Source: Paracoccus sp. R12_2
Lineage (GTDB): Bacteria; Pseudomonadota; Alphaproteobacteria; Rhodobacterales; Rhodobacteraceae
Direction: 5' to 3'
DNA length: 64,000 nucleotides
NCBI RefSeq assembly: GCF_017744015.1
Contig: NZ_JAGHRA010000002.1
Span: forward strand, 186,001-250,000
Shown: positions 1 to 9,806 of the stretch, piece by piece
Numbering within the stretch: position 1 is the first letter of the stretch
Layout of the letters: each line of letters begins with the position of its first letter
Translations under genes and position numbers: made by a program
Notes under the pieces: model-generated
What the model saw: only the letters and a program-made list of their open reading frames with translations
What the model was told of the DNA's origin: nothing
Databases searched by the model: none

Positions 1-1
1 G

Positions 2-391
2 CTTGAGAAAGAGGGGGTGCGTCGTCTTCTGTCGGCAGGCCGGCAGGATCTGGCGCAACTGCGCGACAATCACGAGCGTTTGCTGGAAGAGGCGCGCTCT
101 CAGCCCGCATCTGATCTGTCTATCCGGGCGCTTGCCACCGATCTTTCGCTGCATGATTTCATGGCGACGGGCCTGGATAATCCATTCCTGCGTCAAGCCT
201 ATCAGTCCAATCGCAATCGAATCACCGTCATCCAGAACGCGCGCAGCTTTTTGCCGGACCGCGTCGTTCCCGCCATGCAGGAACATCTGGATATCATCAC
301 CGCGCTGCAGAACGGCGATGTTGGCGAGGCCGTCGAACAGATCGAACGTCATCTGGGGCAAACGCTGCGCTGGTGGGGCGTCGGGCACTAG
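2..391 (+). CDS. GntR-family transcriptional regulator, FCD-domain C-terminal part (5' truncated by window edge)
   Basis: Open from the first bases of the window in frame 2 to a TAG at 389–391, so only the C-terminal ~129 residues are present. The visible part is all-helical and resembles the FCD ligand-binding domain of FadR-type GntR regulators: a helix around LHDFMATGLDNPFL, a basic helix QSNRNRITV, and the closing EHLDIITAL…DVGEAVEQIERHL pattern, whose His residues commonly take part in the metal/ligand pocket. The winged-helix DNA-binding half must lie left of the window. Its target cannot be told; the next gene (nrdJ) is 570 bp away with its own regulatory region, so there is no reason to link them. 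Internal Met/Val codons are not the true start. Confidence 0.7.
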   Translation, partial: LEKEGVRRLLSAGRQDLAQLRDNHERLLEEARSQPASDLSIRALATDLSLHDFMATGLDNPFLRQAYQSNRNRITVIQNARSFLPDRVVPAMQEHLDIITALQNGDVGEAVEQIERHLGQTLRWWGVGH

Positions 392-959
392 CTGATCGAC
401 GGCTTATTCGACCAGTGAGTCGAGGTGAATCGGAAGAACACGCGCCCCCGCAGCCTTGGATCGCGGCCCGCGAATGTTTGCCGCACGAAGCTCGGCACGC
501 TGTTGCGCCTTTGCATCAGCTGTGCGCAACCTGAGGATGAATCGGGGATAACCCTGTGGAAAAACCCTGAAGACAAATTCGTACTGCATTGTAAACGAAA
601 CGAAATTTCCTACTGTGCCCTGATCTGACAACTCTGTTCGGACATTGCTGTGTGCGAATCTGCGCGGCGTCCGTCCACGCTTCTGTCAACGGAAAACACT
701 CTCGGCCGCGTGCAAAAAATCTGTTGAAAGCGATGAAAGAAGGCGGCAGGTTGTGTGCTACGGCCAAAGCGGCACAAGATATGGTGGCAGCTGCCACTGA
801 CCACCACCGACGCGGCACGGCTGGGAATTTGGAACTTCAACGACTGTGGTCCCTGACCATCCGGCTTGCGGCATCTGCCGCAGGTCCGGGGGTGGCCGAC
901 TGCGCGTCCGGTTCCGGTTTCCGATGAGGGACAAGAGAGATCAGGACCAGAGGGCAGGC
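392..959. other. Long non-coding upstream region of nrdJ
   Basis: About 570 bp with no convincing gene on either strand. It holds the tandem NrdR-box candidate at 741–787, annotated separately. A possible sigma70-like promoter is TTGTAA (589–594) with a 16-bp spacer to TACTGT (611–616). TGTGGAAAA at 555–563 is one base from an inverse DnaA box, but it stands alone. No B12-riboswitch core could be recognised. Confidence 0.5.
741..787. promoter_or_regulatory. Tandem NrdR-box candidate upstream of nrdJ
   Basis: Positions 772–787 read gCACAAGATATGGTGg, matching the published NrdR-box pattern acaCwAtATaTwGtgt at 12 of 16 positions, including all six strongly conserved ones. Exactly 31 bp upstream, 741–756 has a weaker box whose right half (TTGTGT) is perfect. 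NrdR boxes normally occur as pairs about 31 bp apart (three helical turns), so the spacing supports the call. NrdR is the ATP/dATP-sensing repressor of ribonucleotide reductase genes. The pair lies ~170–220 bp upstream of the nrdJ ATG, implying a promoter nearby and a long leader. Confidence 0.5.
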
Positions 960-3900
960 ATGAAGATCGAACGGCGTTTTACGACAGCAGACGGCGGGGC
1001 CTACGGGGACATCGCTTTCACCACCACGATCAGCGAGATCCGCAATCCCGACGGCAAGATCGTGTTCCGCAACGAGAATGTCGAGGTGCCGAAGGGCTGG
1101 TCCCAGGTCGCCAGCGACGTGATCGCACAGAAATATTTCCGCAAGGCCGGCGTTCCGGCGGCCCTGAAGCGCGTCAAGGAAAAGGGCGTGCCGGAATTCT
1201 TGTGGCGCAGCGTAGCGGACACGGACGCGATGGCCGATCTGCCCGAAGATCAGCGTTATGTCGGTGAAACCAGCGCAAGGCAGGTCTTTGACCGGCTGGC
1301 TGGCGCCTGGGCGTACTGGGGCTGGAAGGGCGGATATTTTTCCAATGAGGAAGACGCCCGCGCCTATTACGACGAGATGCGCCACATGCTGGCCCGCCAG
1401 ATGGCCGCACCGAACAGCCCGCAATGGTTCAATACCGGCTTGCACTGGGCCTATGGCATCGACGGTCCGTCGCAGGGGCATTTCTACGTCGATTACAAAT
1501 CCGGCAAGCTGGTCAAGTCCAACAGCGCCTATGAACATCCCCAGCCGCATGCCTGCTTCATCCAGTCGGTCAGCGACGATCTGGTGAACGAGGGCGGCAT
1601 CATGGATCTGTGGGTCCGTGAAGCGCGGCTGTTCAAATACGGCTCGGGCACCGGCACGAATTTCAGCAGCCTGCGCGGCGAGGGCGAAAGCCTGTCGGGC
1701 GGCGGCAAGTCCAGCGGGTTGATGGGCTTCCTGAAGATCGGCGACCGGGCGGCGGGCGCCATCAAGTCGGGCGGCACCACGCGCCGGGCGGCCAAGATGG
1801 TGATCTGCGACATGGATCACCCTGATATCGAAGCCTTCATCAACTGGAAGGTCATCGAGGAACAGAAGGTTGTCAGCCTCGTCGCCGGGTCCAAGACCCA
1901 CGAGGCAAAGCTGAACGAGATCTTCGCCGCGATCCGTGCTTGGGACGGCGAGATGGCGGACGCCACCGATCCGGCCACCAATGCCGGGCTGAAAACCGCG
2001 ATCCGCGCCGCCAAGCGCGCGATGATCCCGGAAACCTATATCAACCGTGTGCTGCAATATGCGCGGCAGGGCTTCGACAGCATCGAATTCCCGACCTACG
2101 ACACGGATTGGGACAGCGAGGCTTATGTCAGCGTCTCGGGACAGAACTCGAACAATTCGGTCCGCGTCACCGACGCGTTCCTCGAGGCGGTCCGAGAGGA
2201 CAAGCCCTGGGAACTGCTGCGTCGCACCGACGGCAAGACCGCCAGAACGGTCAGCGCCCGCGAATTGTGGGATCAGGTCGGCCACGCCGCCTGGGCCTGC
2301 GCCGATCCGGGCATCCAGTTCCACGACACGGTGAATTCCTGGCACACCTGCCCCGCCGACGGGCCGATCCGGGGGTCGAACCCGTGCAGCGAATACATGT
2401 TCCTGGACGATACCGCCTGCAACCTCGCCTCGATGAACCTGCTGAAGTTCTGGACCGGCGACCAGTTCGACGCCGACGGCTATGTGCATGCTACAAGGCT
2501 GTGGACCGTCACGCTGGAAATCAGCGTGCTGATGGCGCAGTTTCCCAGCAAGGAGATCGCACAGCGCAGCTATGATTTCCGCACGCTTGGTCTGGGCTAT
2601 GCCAATATCGGCGGCCTGCTGATGAACATGGGCCTTGGTTACGACAGCGAAGAGGGCCGCGCCCTGTGTGGCGCGCTGACCGCGATCATGACCGGCGTCG
2701 CCTATTCGACCTCGGCCGAGATGGCGGCGGAACTGGGCGCGTTTCCGGGCTATGCCAAGAACGCCGATCACATGCTGCGGGTGATCCGCAACCACCGCGC
2801 CGCCGCGCACGGGATCGGCAACTATAACGGCATCAATGTCCGCCCCGTGGAACTGGACGCCGACAACTGCCCGGATGCGCGGCTGGTCGCCATCGCCCGC
2901 GAGGCCTGGGACGAGGCGCTGACCCTGGGTGAAGATCACGGCTTCCGCAACGCACAGTCCACGGTGATCGCGCCCACGGGCACGATCGGTCTGGTGATGG
3001 ATTGCGACACGACCGGGATCGAGCCCGATTTCGCGCTGGTCAAGTTCAAGAAGCTTGCGGGCGGCGGCTACTTCAAGATCATCAACCAGTCGGTGCCCGC
3101 GGCGCTGGAGACGCTTGGCTACGGCAGCGCCCAGATCGAGGAAATCATCGCCTATGCGGTAGGTCATGCCTCACTGGGCAATTGCCCCGGCATCAACCAC
3201 ACGGCGCTGGCCGGTCACGGTTTCGGACCGCGCGAGATCGAGAAGGTCGAGGCGGCGCTGGCCACGGCGTTCGACATCCGCTTCGTCTTCAACCAGTGGA
3301 CCCTGGGCGAAGAGTTCTGCAAGCAGACCCTGGGCATTCCCTCAGACAAGCTGAACGATCCGACCTTCGACCTGCTGCGCCACCTGGGCTTTACCCGCGC
3401 CCAGATCGACGCCGCCAACGACCATGTCTGCGGCACCATGACGCTGGAAGGCGCGCCGTTCCTGAAGGACGAACATCTGACGGTCTTCGACTGCGCCAAT
3501 CCCTGCGGCAAGAAGGGCACGCGGTATCTGTCGGTCGAAAGCCATATCCGCATGATGGCCGCCGCGCAGTCCTTCATCTCGGGCGCGATTAGCAAGACGA
3601 TCAACATGCCCAACAGCGCCACCATCGCCGATGCGCTGGCCGCCTATGAACTGTCCTGGTCGCTGGGGATCAAGGCCAACGCGCTGTATCGCGACGGATC
3701 GAAGCTGTCGCAGCCGCTGGCCGCGGCGCTGGTCGAAGACGACGAGGAGGCCGAGGAAATCCTTGCCACCGGAAGCGCCCAGGAAAAGGCCGCCGTCATC
3801 GCCGAGAAGATCGTCGAAAAGATCATCGTCAAGGAGGCTGTGCGCAGCCACCGCGAGAAACTGCCCCAGCGCCGCAAGGGTTACACCCAGAAGGCGGTTG

Positions 3901-4598
3901 TGGGCGGACACAAGGTCTATCTGCGCACCGGCGAATACGACGACGGCAAGCTGGGCGAGATCTTCATCGACATGCACAAGGAAGGTGCGGGCTTCCGGGC
4001 GATGATGAACAACTTCGCCATCGCCGTCTCGGTCGGGCTGCAATACGGGGTGCCGCTGGACGAGTTCGTGGACGCGTTCACCTTCACGCGGTTCGAACCG
4101 GCGGGGATGGTGCAGGGCAATGACAGCATCAAGAACGCGACCTCGATCCTCGACTACGTGTTCCGTGAACTGGCCGTCAGCTATCTGGACCGCACCGATC
4201 TGGCGCATGTAAAGCCCGAAGGGGCGCGCTTCGACGACATGGGCGGCGGCGAGGAAGAGGGTCAGAACGTCGCGCCCGTCAGCGAACAGTCCGAACTGAA
4301 ATCCCTGACGATGCTGAAACAGATCAGCAGCGCGGGTTACCTGCGCAAGCGCCTGCCACAGGAACTGATGGTGCTGCAGGGGGGCGTATCGTCATCGGCG
4401 GTTGCCAGCGGCATGTCCGAAGCGGCGGCCAGCTATCAGGTCGCCTCGGTCGCCAGCACCGCGATGGATGTCCGCACCAAGGCGCGGATGCAGGGCTACG
4501 AGGGCGATCCTTGTGGAGAATGCGGCAACTACACGCTGGTCCGCAACGGCACCTGCATGAAGTGCAATACCTGCGGCGGCACCTCGGGGTGCAGCTGA
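960..4598 (+). CDS. nrdJ: Class II (adenosylcobalamin-dependent) ribonucleoside-diphosphate reductase
   Basis: Reduces ribonucleotides to deoxyribonucleotides using adenosylcobalamin as radical generator, so no separate small subunit or oxygen is needed. The 1212-residue length is usual for alphaproteobacterial NrdJ. Visible signatures are [14 protein letters not shown], the disulfide/substrate region [11 protein letters not shown], the catalytic-loop motif [19 protein letters not shown], the phosphate loop [20 protein letters not shown], and a C-terminal Cys-rich tail (CGECG…[14 protein letters not shown]) of the type that re-reduces the active site. The ATG at 960 was chosen because family homology begins at KIERRFT; the frame is open further upstream (to 846), but that sequence is not family-like. 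It stands alone with a long regulated leader and a hairpin terminator. The cobUTS genes in this window help supply its cofactor. Confidence 0.95.
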   Translation: MKIERRFTTADGGAYGDIAFTTTISEIRNPDGKIVFRNENVEVPKGWSQVASDVIAQKYFRKAGVPAALKRVKEKGVPEFLWRSVADTDAMADLPEDQRYVGETSARQVFDRLAGAWAYWGWKGGYFSNEEDARAYYDEMRHMLARQMAAPNSPQWFNTGLHWAYGIDGPSQGHFYVDYKSGKLVKSNSAYEHPQPHACFIQSVSDDLVNEGGIMDLWVREARLFKYGSGTGTNFSSLRGEGESLSGGGKSSGLMGFLKIGDRAAGAIKSGGTTRRAAKMVICDMDHPDIEAFINWKVIEEQKVVSLVAGSKTHEAKLNEIFAAIRAWDGEMADATDPATNAGLKTAIRAAKRAMIPETYINRVLQYARQGFDSIEFPTYDTDWDSEAYVSVSGQNSNNSVRVTDAFLEAVREDKPWELLRRTDGKTARTVSARELWDQVGHAAWACADPGIQFHDTVNSWHTCPADGPIRGSNPCSEYMFLDDTACNLASMNLLKFWTGDQFDADGYVHATRLWTVTLEISVLMAQFPSKEIAQRSYDFRTLGLGYANIGGLLMNMGLGYDSEEGRALCGALTAIMTGVAYSTSAEMAAELGAFPGYAKNADHMLRVIRNHRAAAHGIGNYNGINVRPVELDADNCPDARLVAIAREAWDEALTLGEDHGFRNAQSTVIAPTGTIGLVMDCDTTGIEPDFALVKFKKLAGGGYFKIINQSVPAALETLGYGSAQIEEIIAYAVGHASLGNCPGINHTALAGHGFGPREIEKVEAALATAFDIRFVFNQWTLGEEFCKQTLGIPSDKLNDPTFDLLRHLGFTRAQIDAANDHVCGTMTLEGAPFLKDEHLTVFDCANPCGKKGTRYLSVESHIRMMAAAQSFISGAISKTINMPNSATIADALAAYELSWSLGIKANALYRDGSKLSQPLAAALVEDDEEAEEILATGSAQEKAAVIAEKIVEKIIVKEAVRSHREKLPQRRKGYTQKAVVGGHKVYLRTGEYDDGKLGEIFIDMHKEGAGFRAMMNNFAIAVSVGLQYGVPLDEFVDAFTFTRFEPAGMVQGNDSIKNATSILDYVFRELAVSYLDRTDLAHVKPEGARFDDMGGGEEEGQNVAPVSEQSELKSLTMLKQISSAGYLRKRLPQELMVLQGGVSSSAVASGMSEAAASYQVASVASTAMDVRTKARMQGYEGDPCGECGNYTLVRNGTCMKCNTCGGTSGCS

Positions 4599-4605
4599 TC
4601 TAGCC

Positions 4606-4625
4606 GGGGCCGCTGCGGCGGCCCC
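4606..4625 (+). terminator. GC-rich hairpin after nrdJ
   Basis: Eight perfect base pairs GGGGCCGC/GCGGCCCC with a TGCG tetraloop, 7 bp after the nrdJ stop codon. The following sequence (CGAGTTTA) has only a short T stretch, so termination may be partial. Confidence 0.5.
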
Positions 4626-5004
4626 CGAGTTTATGTCAGGCGAAGGGCGCGGGGCTCCCTCCTACCCGCGCGCCTATCGAAGCAGCCAGCCGCCCGGCAA
4701 GAGGCGCGCATCCTGACATCCCGCCCCCCGCGTTGTGGCAGCAATCGCGGGGGGTGACTTTTTTGGACAGCGCGGCGGTGACGACGCCGTTCCGCAGTTC
4801 CTTCGTAACACCGAACCCTGTGTATGGACCGTCGGACGACGGGATAGGCCACATCCTTTCCTTGTTTCCGACCGCGCGATAACGCCGTCGCGATAATGGT
4901 TGCAATTGAAACGAAATCTGCTAAGCAGATCAGGAAAAGGGATTGCCTGCCACGCGTCCGTTCGTGTGCCCGGCAGGACCTGAAGCAGACACAGGGGACA
5001 TCAG
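4626..5004. other. Non-coding upstream region of fahA
   Basis: About 380 bp without a supported gene. Minus-strand frames here start poorly and show no family resemblance. The right end carries the palindromic operator candidate (4899–4912) and a ribosome-binding site AGGGGAC shortly before the fahA ATG. GATAAT at 4892–4897 resembles a -10 element, but no good -35 is placed in front of it. Confidence 0.5.
4899..4912. promoter_or_regulatory. Palindromic operator candidate upstream of fahA (MarR-type?)
   Basis: GTTGCAATTGAAAC is symmetric at 12 of 14 positions, centred on CAATTG, about 93 bp before the fahA start. AT-rich palindromes of this size are typical operators of MarR-family proteins, and a MarR gene closes the downstream cluster (9807–10298). 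The pairing of regulator and site is inference; no second copy was found in front of the marR gene. Confidence 0.4.
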
Positions 5005-6216
5005 ATGCCGATGGTCGAACAGCCATTGCGCAGCCGGGTATCGGCTGCGAACGATGAAGGATGTGATTTTCCGATCCAGAACCTGCCGTTCGGCGTGTTC
5101 TCGGACGGGCAGGGGCCGCGCTGCGGGGTCGCGATCGGCGACATGATCCTTGATTTGGCCGAGTGCGAGGCGCGCGGCATGCTTGAGGCGGGCGGCACCT
5201 TTCGGGCACCGCAGCTGAACGATTTCATCGCGCTGGGTCGGGCGGCATGGGACCGGGTTCGTGCCCGGCTGACCGAACTGCTGACAGAGAGCGCGGACGA
5301 GGATGTGCCGCTGGTGCCGATGGACAAGGCCACGCTGCATATGCCGATCAGGGTCACCGAGTTCACGGATTTCTACGCATCGAAGAACCATGCCTTCAAC
5401 GTGGGCGTGCTGTTTCGCGGTCCCGAGAACGCCTTGCCGCCGCAATGGACGCATATGCCGATCGGCTATAATGGCCGGGCATCCTCGGTGGTGGTCTCGG
5501 GCACCGATATCCGTCGTCCGATGGGTCAGGTGAAGGCCGAGAACGGCCCTGAATGGACGGCCTGCCGTCGGCTGGACCTGGAACTGGAACTGGGCGCAAT
5601 CGTGGGCGCCGACAGTGCCATGGGGCAGCGCGTCAGCGTCGAAGAGGCCGAGCAGATGATCTTCGGCTATGTGCTGCTGAACGACTGGTCGGCGCGAGAT
5701 ATCCAGGCATGGGAATACCAGCCGCTGGGTCCGTTCCAGTCCAAGGCGCTGGGAACGACGATCAGTCCTTGGATCGTGACCCAGGCCGCGTTGGAACCGT
5801 TCCGAAGCGAAGGCGCGGCGCGGGTCAACGACCTGCTGCCCTATCTGCGTGAAGAACGTCCCGGCTTCTATGACATGACGGTCGGCTGGACCATGAACGG
5901 CCAGAAGATGGGCGAGACGAACTACAACGTGATGTATTATTCCAGCGCCCAGCAACTGGCCCATCATACCGAGTCCGGCTGTCCGATGCGGGTTGGCGAC
6001 CTGCTGGGGTCGGGCACCATCTCGGGACCAACCGCCGATCAGACAGGCGCGCTGCTGGAAATGACGCAGGGCGGCAAGTCTCCGGTCAAGGTGAATGGCG
6101 CCGACCGGACCTTCATCGAGGATGGCGACCGGATCGGGCTTTATGGATTCGCACAAGGCGACGGTTACCGCATCGGGTTCGGTCCCTGCACCGGCAAGAT
6201 CCTTCCGGCGAACTGA
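5005..6216 (+). CDS. fahA: Fumarylacetoacetase
   Basis: Hydrolyses fumarylacetoacetate to fumarate and acetoacetate, the last step of homogentisate (tyrosine/phenylalanine) breakdown. The protein has 403 residues, close to the usual ~410–430, with the N-terminal SH3-like FAH domain followed by the FAH hydrolase fold. Recognisable parts are TDFYASKNHAFNVG, the metal/substrate region YNGRASSVVVSGTDIRRP, DLELELGAIVG, and LNDWSARDIQAWEY with the conserved W-S-A-R-D-I-Q core; LLGSGTISGP lies near the end. It opens a tight five-gene unit: maiA starts 3 bp after its stop. A palindromic site 93 bp upstream suggests control by a MarR regulator. No homogentisate dioxygenase is in the window. Confidence 0.93.
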   Translation: MPMVEQPLRSRVSAANDEGCDFPIQNLPFGVFSDGQGPRCGVAIGDMILDLAECEARGMLEAGGTFRAPQLNDFIALGRAAWDRVRARLTELLTESADEDVPLVPMDKATLHMPIRVTEFTDFYASKNHAFNVGVLFRGPENALPPQWTHMPIGYNGRASSVVVSGTDIRRPMGQVKAENGPEWTACRRLDLELELGAIVGADSAMGQRVSVEEAEQMIFGYVLLNDWSARDIQAWEYQPLGPFQSKALGTTISPWIVTQAALEPFRSEGAARVNDLLPYLREERPGFYDMTVGWTMNGQKMGETNYNVMYYSSAQQLAHHTESGCPMRVGDLLGSGTISGPTADQTGALLEMTQGGKSPVKVNGADRTFIEDGDRIGLYGFAQGDGYRIGFGPCTGKILPAN

Positions 6217-6218
6217 CG

Positions 6219-6890
6219 ATGACCGACATCGTCCTGCATGATTACTGGCGGTCCTCGGCATCCTACCGGGTGCGGATCGCGCTGGGGTTGAAGGGGATAA
6301 GCTATACAGCGATCCCGGTCGATCTGGTCATCGGCCAACAGCACGCAGCCGATCACCTGGCCCGCAACCCGCAGGGCCTGGTGCCGGTCCTGCAGATCGA
6401 CGGCCTTCTGTTGACCCAGTCGCTGGCGATCGTGGAATATCTTGACGAAACCCGCCCCGAACCGCCGCTGCTGCCGGCTGACCCTGCCACGCGCGCCCAT
6501 GTCCGCGCCCTCGCCCTTGCCATCGCCTGCGAGATCCACCCGCTGTCCAATCTGGCCGTACTTGGCCGGGTCGAGGCGTTGGCGGGCGCCGGGGCACGCA
6601 GCGACTGGAATCGTACCAATATCGAACGCGGACTGCGCGCGTTCGAGGCGATGCTGGACCATCCGCAGTTCGACGGGAGGTTCTGCCACGGCGGCGCGGC
6701 GTCGATTGCCGACTGCACGCTGATCCCGCAGCTTTACAATGCCGCCCGCTGGGGCGTCGGCTTCGACCACCTGCCGCGCATTGCGGCGGTGGCGGAACAC
6801 TGCGCCACGTTGCCGGCCTTTGCCGGGGCACATCCCGACAGATCCGACCCTTCGCGACAGGCGAAGGCATCACAGGAGGAGAGCCGATGA
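6219..6890 (+). CDS. maiA: Maleylacetoacetate isomerase (zeta-class glutathione S-transferase)
   Basis: Glutathione-dependent cis–trans isomerisation of maleylacetoacetate (or maleylpyruvate) to the fumaryl form, the substrate of the preceding fahA product. It has 223 residues: an N-terminal thioredoxin-like domain with the zeta motif SSASYRVRIAL and the cis-Pro region QGLVPVLQID, then LLTQSLAIVEYLDET and an all-helical C-terminal domain. The Cys often found in the zeta motif (SSC) is Ala here, as in many bacterial members. The gene starts 3 bp after fahA and its stop overlaps the dctP start as ATGA, so all five genes are probably co-transcribed and translationally coupled. Confidence 0.92.
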   Translation: MTDIVLHDYWRSSASYRVRIALGLKGISYTAIPVDLVIGQQHAADHLARNPQGLVPVLQIDGLLLTQSLAIVEYLDETRPEPPLLPADPATRAHVRALALAIACEIHPLSNLAVLGRVEALAGAGARSDWNRTNIERGLRAFEAMLDHPQFDGRFCHGGAASIADCTLIPQLYNAARWGVGFDHLPRIAAVAEHCATLPAFAGAHPDRSDPSRQAKASQEESR

Positions 6891-7894
6891 AACCGTTGAA
6901 ATTCGCCCTTGCCGGTCTGCTGCTTGCCGCGCAGCCGGCGTTGGCCGAGGAACTGATCATGTCCTCGTGGCTGCCGCCTAAACACCCCATCGTCGTCAAT
7001 GCCTTCGAACCCTGGGCCGAAGAGGTCGAAAAGGTCACCGATGGCCGCGTGACGGTGCGGATCATGGGCAAGCCGCTTGGCAGCCCGCCCGCACATTTCG
7101 ACATGGCGCGCGACGGCATCGCCGACATCACCTACGGGCTGCATTCCTTTACCGAGGACGACCGATTCACCCGCGCCAAGCTGGGCCAGTTCAGCTTTCT
7201 GGGCGACGATGCCATCGCCAATTCCAAGGCTTACTGGTCGATCTACGGAACCGATCTGAATGCGGCCGAGGAACACAAGGGCACGCATCTTCTGGGCCTG
7301 TTCATGCACGGGCCGGGCCTGCTGCACAACAATGTCCGCAAGATCGAGACGCCTGCCGACATGCAGGGCCTCAAGATCCGCGTGCCGGGCGGGTATGTCG
7401 CCGATCTGGTGTCTGCACTTGGCGCCACGCCGTTGTTCATGTCCTCGCCCGAGGTCTATGAAAAACTGTCGCGCGGCGTGATCGACGGGGTGGCATTTAC
7501 CTATGAGGCGATGACCGCCTTCAACCTGGTCGATGACATCAAGTATTCGATGACGGTGCCCGGCGGCATCTACAACACGACCTGGTTCTTCGTGGTCAAC
7601 GAAGACCGCTGGAACGGGATTTCCGACGAAGACCGCGCGGCCATCGACGCGATTTCGGGCGAGGCATTCGCCGAACGCGTCGGGCAGGCCTGGAACGATG
7701 CCGATACCGCCGCCAAGACCGAGATCGGCGACAAGGTCGATTTCTATCAGGCCAGCGCCGAGGTCGTCGCACCGCTGCGTGACGCGGCGGCGACGCTGGA
7801 ACAGGCCTGGGCCGACAGCCTGGGGGACGGCTATGACGGAGCCGCCGCGCTGGCCCGGTTCCGCGAGATGACCGGCACTTCGGTCGCGGAATGA
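6887..7894 (+). CDS. dctP: TRAP transporter substrate-binding protein (DctP family)
   Basis: A 335-residue periplasmic solute receptor with a clear Sec signal peptide (residues 1–20, cut after QPALA) followed by the DctP fold. Family landmarks include the ligand-anchoring Arg segment DMQGLKIRVPGGYVADLVSALGATP, then MSSPEVYEKLSRGVIDGV and a long C-terminal helix. The ATGA overlaps with maiA on one side and dctQ on the other place it inside the catabolic unit. This suggests the ligand is an aromatic acid or pathway intermediate fed into the MaiA/FahA route, rather than a C4-dicarboxylate. The ligand cannot be read from sequence. Confidence 0.85.
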   Translation: MKPLKFALAGLLLAAQPALAEELIMSSWLPPKHPIVVNAFEPWAEEVEKVTDGRVTVRIMGKPLGSPPAHFDMARDGIADITYGLHSFTEDDRFTRAKLGQFSFLGDDAIANSKAYWSIYGTDLNAAEEHKGTHLLGLFMHGPGLLHNNVRKIETPADMQGLKIRVPGGYVADLVSALGATPLFMSSPEVYEKLSRGVIDGVAFTYEAMTAFNLVDDIKYSMTVPGGIYNTTWFFVVNEDRWNGISDEDRAAIDAISGEAFAERVGQAWNDADTAAKTEIGDKVDFYQASAEVVAPLRDAAATLEQAWADSLGDGYDGAAALARFREMTGTSVAE

Positions 7895-8394
7895 CCACGC
7901 AGGGACATGGCAATGACGTCCCGGCACCCGAGATGATGCCGGGACGGACCCCGCATCGCCACAGGCGGTGGTATCGGGTTCTGGCCGGCGTCTCGGCAGT
8001 TCTGATCCTGCTGTTGATCGGCGTGACCTGCGTCGATGTCGTGGGACGCTATCTGTTCAACCGGCCCTTCGGCGGCGCGTATGAGCTGACCCAGATCCTG
8101 CTGGCTGCGCTGGTCTTCGCGGCGCTGCCGCTGACCAGCGCCGATGGCGGCCATGTCGAGGTCGATCTGGCACTGCACCTGCTGCCGCGCCGGGTCCAGC
8201 GCCTGCTGGGACGACTGGCGGCAGGTGTTTCGGCGGTGGTGCTGGTCTATTTCGCCTGGCGGCTGACGCTGATCGGCCTGGACCAGTTGCATGACGGCGC
8301 GCGCAGCGCATCGCTGGCCATTCCGATGGCGCCGCTGGCGTTTCTGGCATCGATCAGCTGCGTCGCCTCGGCCATCGCGATGATCCTGCGGTAG
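7891..8394 (+). CDS. dctQ: TRAP transporter small permease subunit (DctQ family)
   Basis: A 167-residue membrane protein with four predicted helices: near residues 28–50 (VLAGVSAVLILLLIGV), 65–90, 105–130 and the C-terminus. The DctQ signature region DVVGRYLFNRPFGGAYELTQ follows the first helix. It forms the small subunit bridging the binding protein and the large permease. The ATG overlaps the dctP stop (ATGA), and dctM starts 8 bp after its stop. The ~27-residue His/Arg-rich cytoplasmic leader is longer than in many DctQ proteins, so a later start cannot be excluded. Confidence 0.85.
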   Translation: MTTQGHGNDVPAPEMMPGRTPHRHRRWYRVLAGVSAVLILLLIGVTCVDVVGRYLFNRPFGGAYELTQILLAALVFAALPLTSADGGHVEVDLALHLLPRRVQRLLGRLAAGVSAVVLVYFAWRLTLIGLDQLHDGARSASLAIPMAPLAFLASISCVASAIAMILR

Positions 8395-8402
8395 GAGACA
8401 GC

Positions 8403-9713
8403 ATGACCATTTCCCTGATTGCCTTCGCCATCCTGCTGGGGATGGTCTTCATCCGCATCCCGATCGCGTTTGCGATGGCGGTCGTCGGCGGTGTGGGCTT
8501 CGCGCTGCTGCGGGGCTGGGGCCCTGCCGGTGCCATGGTCGGCAACGCGGTCTTCGAAACGGGGCTGAACTATTCCCTATCGGTCGTGCCGCTGTTCATC
8601 TTCATGGGCAATGTGCTGGCAGGGTCGGGCATCGCGCAGGGGCTTTTCTCGGCCGCGGACCGGATCTTCGGCCGGATGCGCGGCGGGCTGGCCATGGCGA
8701 CGATCCTGTCCTGCGGCGGCTTCTCGGCGGTCTGCGGGTCGTCGCTGGCCACCGCGGCGACCATGTCCAAGGTGACGATGCCCTCGATGCGGCGCTTCGG
8801 CTATTCCGACAGTCTGGCGACCGGGGCGATTGCCGCGGGCGGCACGCTGGGGATCCTGATCCCGCCGTCGGTCGTGCTGATCATCTTCGGACTTCTGACC
8901 GAGGCCGATATCGGCAAGCTGTTCCTTGCCGGGATCATCCCCGGCATCCTGGGCATCATCGGCTATCTTCTGGCCGTGATGGTCGCGGTCCGCCTGAAGC
9001 CGGAACTGGCCCCGAAGGTCGGCGAGGTTCACCCGATGACACGGCGTGATGCGATCAGTGTCGTTGCCGTCCTGTCCCTGTTCGTCTTCATCATGGCCGG
9101 GATCTATGGCGGGTTCTTCACGCCGATCGAGGCTGCCGGGATGGGGGCCGCCGCCGCGCTGCTGATCGCATTCGCGACCGGCGGTCTGACACGCGGGGCG
9201 CTGTGGACGGCGTTTCTGGACAGCGCCACCGCTTCGGCGATGATCTTCGCCATCATCATCGGGGCCGAAATCTTCAGCAACTTCGTCACATTCGCGGGGC
9301 TTCCCGATGCATTGTCCGCCATCGTGACGGATCTGGGCCTGTCGCCCTGGGTGGTGTTGCTGGTGATCGTGGCGATCTACATGGTGCTGGGCTGTTTCCT
9401 GGAAAGCCTGTCGATGATCCTGCTGACCGTGCCGGTGTTCTATCCGCTGGTTTCGGACCTGGATTTCGGGCTGGCCATCCTGCAGGATCCCGATGCCGTC
9501 CTGATCTGGTTCGCGATCATCGTCGTGGTGGTGACCGAGATCAGCCTGATCACACCGCCCATCGGCATGAATGTCTTCGTGCTGCGTTCTGTGCTGCCGG
9601 ATGTGACGCTGGGGACGATATTCCGGGGTGTGTATGTGTTCTGGCTGGCCGACCTGCTGCGTCTGGCGCTGATCATCATGCTGCCCGTCCTTTCGTTGTA
9701 TCTGGCCACCTGA
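8403..9713 (+). CDS. dctM: TRAP transporter large permease subunit (DctM family)
   Basis: The 436-residue, ~12-helix sodium-coupled transport channel of the TRAP system (ion transporter superfamily). Typical segments are IPIAFAMAVVGG at the start, AGSGIAQGLFSAADR, GGFSAVCGSSLATAATMSKV, the loop GGTLGILIPPSVVLIIFG, EAAGMGAAAALLIA, and the C-terminal MVLGCFLESLSMILLTVPVF…ITPPIGMNVFVL. The ribosome-binding site AGGAGA lies 5 bp before the ATG. It is the last gene of the fahA-maiA-dctPQM unit; a GC hairpin begins inside its stop codon. Confidence 0.92.
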   Translation: MTISLIAFAILLGMVFIRIPIAFAMAVVGGVGFALLRGWGPAGAMVGNAVFETGLNYSLSVVPLFIFMGNVLAGSGIAQGLFSAADRIFGRMRGGLAMATILSCGGFSAVCGSSLATAATMSKVTMPSMRRFGYSDSLATGAIAAGGTLGILIPPSVVLIIFGLLTEADIGKLFLAGIIPGILGIIGYLLAVMVAVRLKPELAPKVGEVHPMTRRDAISVVAVLSLFVFIMAGIYGGFFTPIEAAGMGAAAALLIAFATGGLTRGALWTAFLDSATASAMIFAIIIGAEIFSNFVTFAGLPDALSAIVTDLGLSPWVVLLVIVAIYMVLGCFLESLSMILLTVPVFYPLVSDLDFGLAILQDPDAVLIWFAIIVVVVTEISLITPPIGMNVFVLRSVLPDVTLGTIFRGVYVFWLADLLRLALIIMLPVLSLYLAT

Positions 9714-9732
9714 ACGGCCCGCAGGGCCGTTC
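9712..9732 (+). terminator. Perfect 9-bp hairpin overlapping the dctM stop
   Basis: GAACGGCCC and GGGCCGTTC are separated by a 3-base loop (GCA) and begin within the dctM TGA. No long T tract follows (GGGAACTTGCTTTCC), so this could be a weak terminator or an mRNA 3'-end stabiliser separating the transport operon from the marR gene. Confidence 0.5.
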
Positions 9733-9806
9733 GGGAACTTGCTTTCCGGCCGTCCGCACGGCATCCGGTGCATCCGTAACGTCATCCGCCCAGAAAGGTG
9801 GCAGCC

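Noticed and set aside
555..563. DnaA-box-like TGTGGAAAA upstream of nrdJ
   Set aside because: Single copy with one mismatch; no cluster and no origin features.
640..959. Possible cobalamin riboswitch in front of nrdJ
   Set aside because: GCCACTG occurs near 790, but the B12-box and the rest of the conserved core are absent.
837..3167. A 776-codon open frame antisense to nrdJ
   Set aside because: Long antisense frames are expected in GC-rich genes with biased third positions; composition is Arg/His/Gly-rich without any family pattern, and nrdJ on the other strand is certain.
4636..4905. Short minus-strand open frame between nrdJ and fahA
   Set aside because: No ribosome-binding site, odd composition, and it overlaps the fahA control region.
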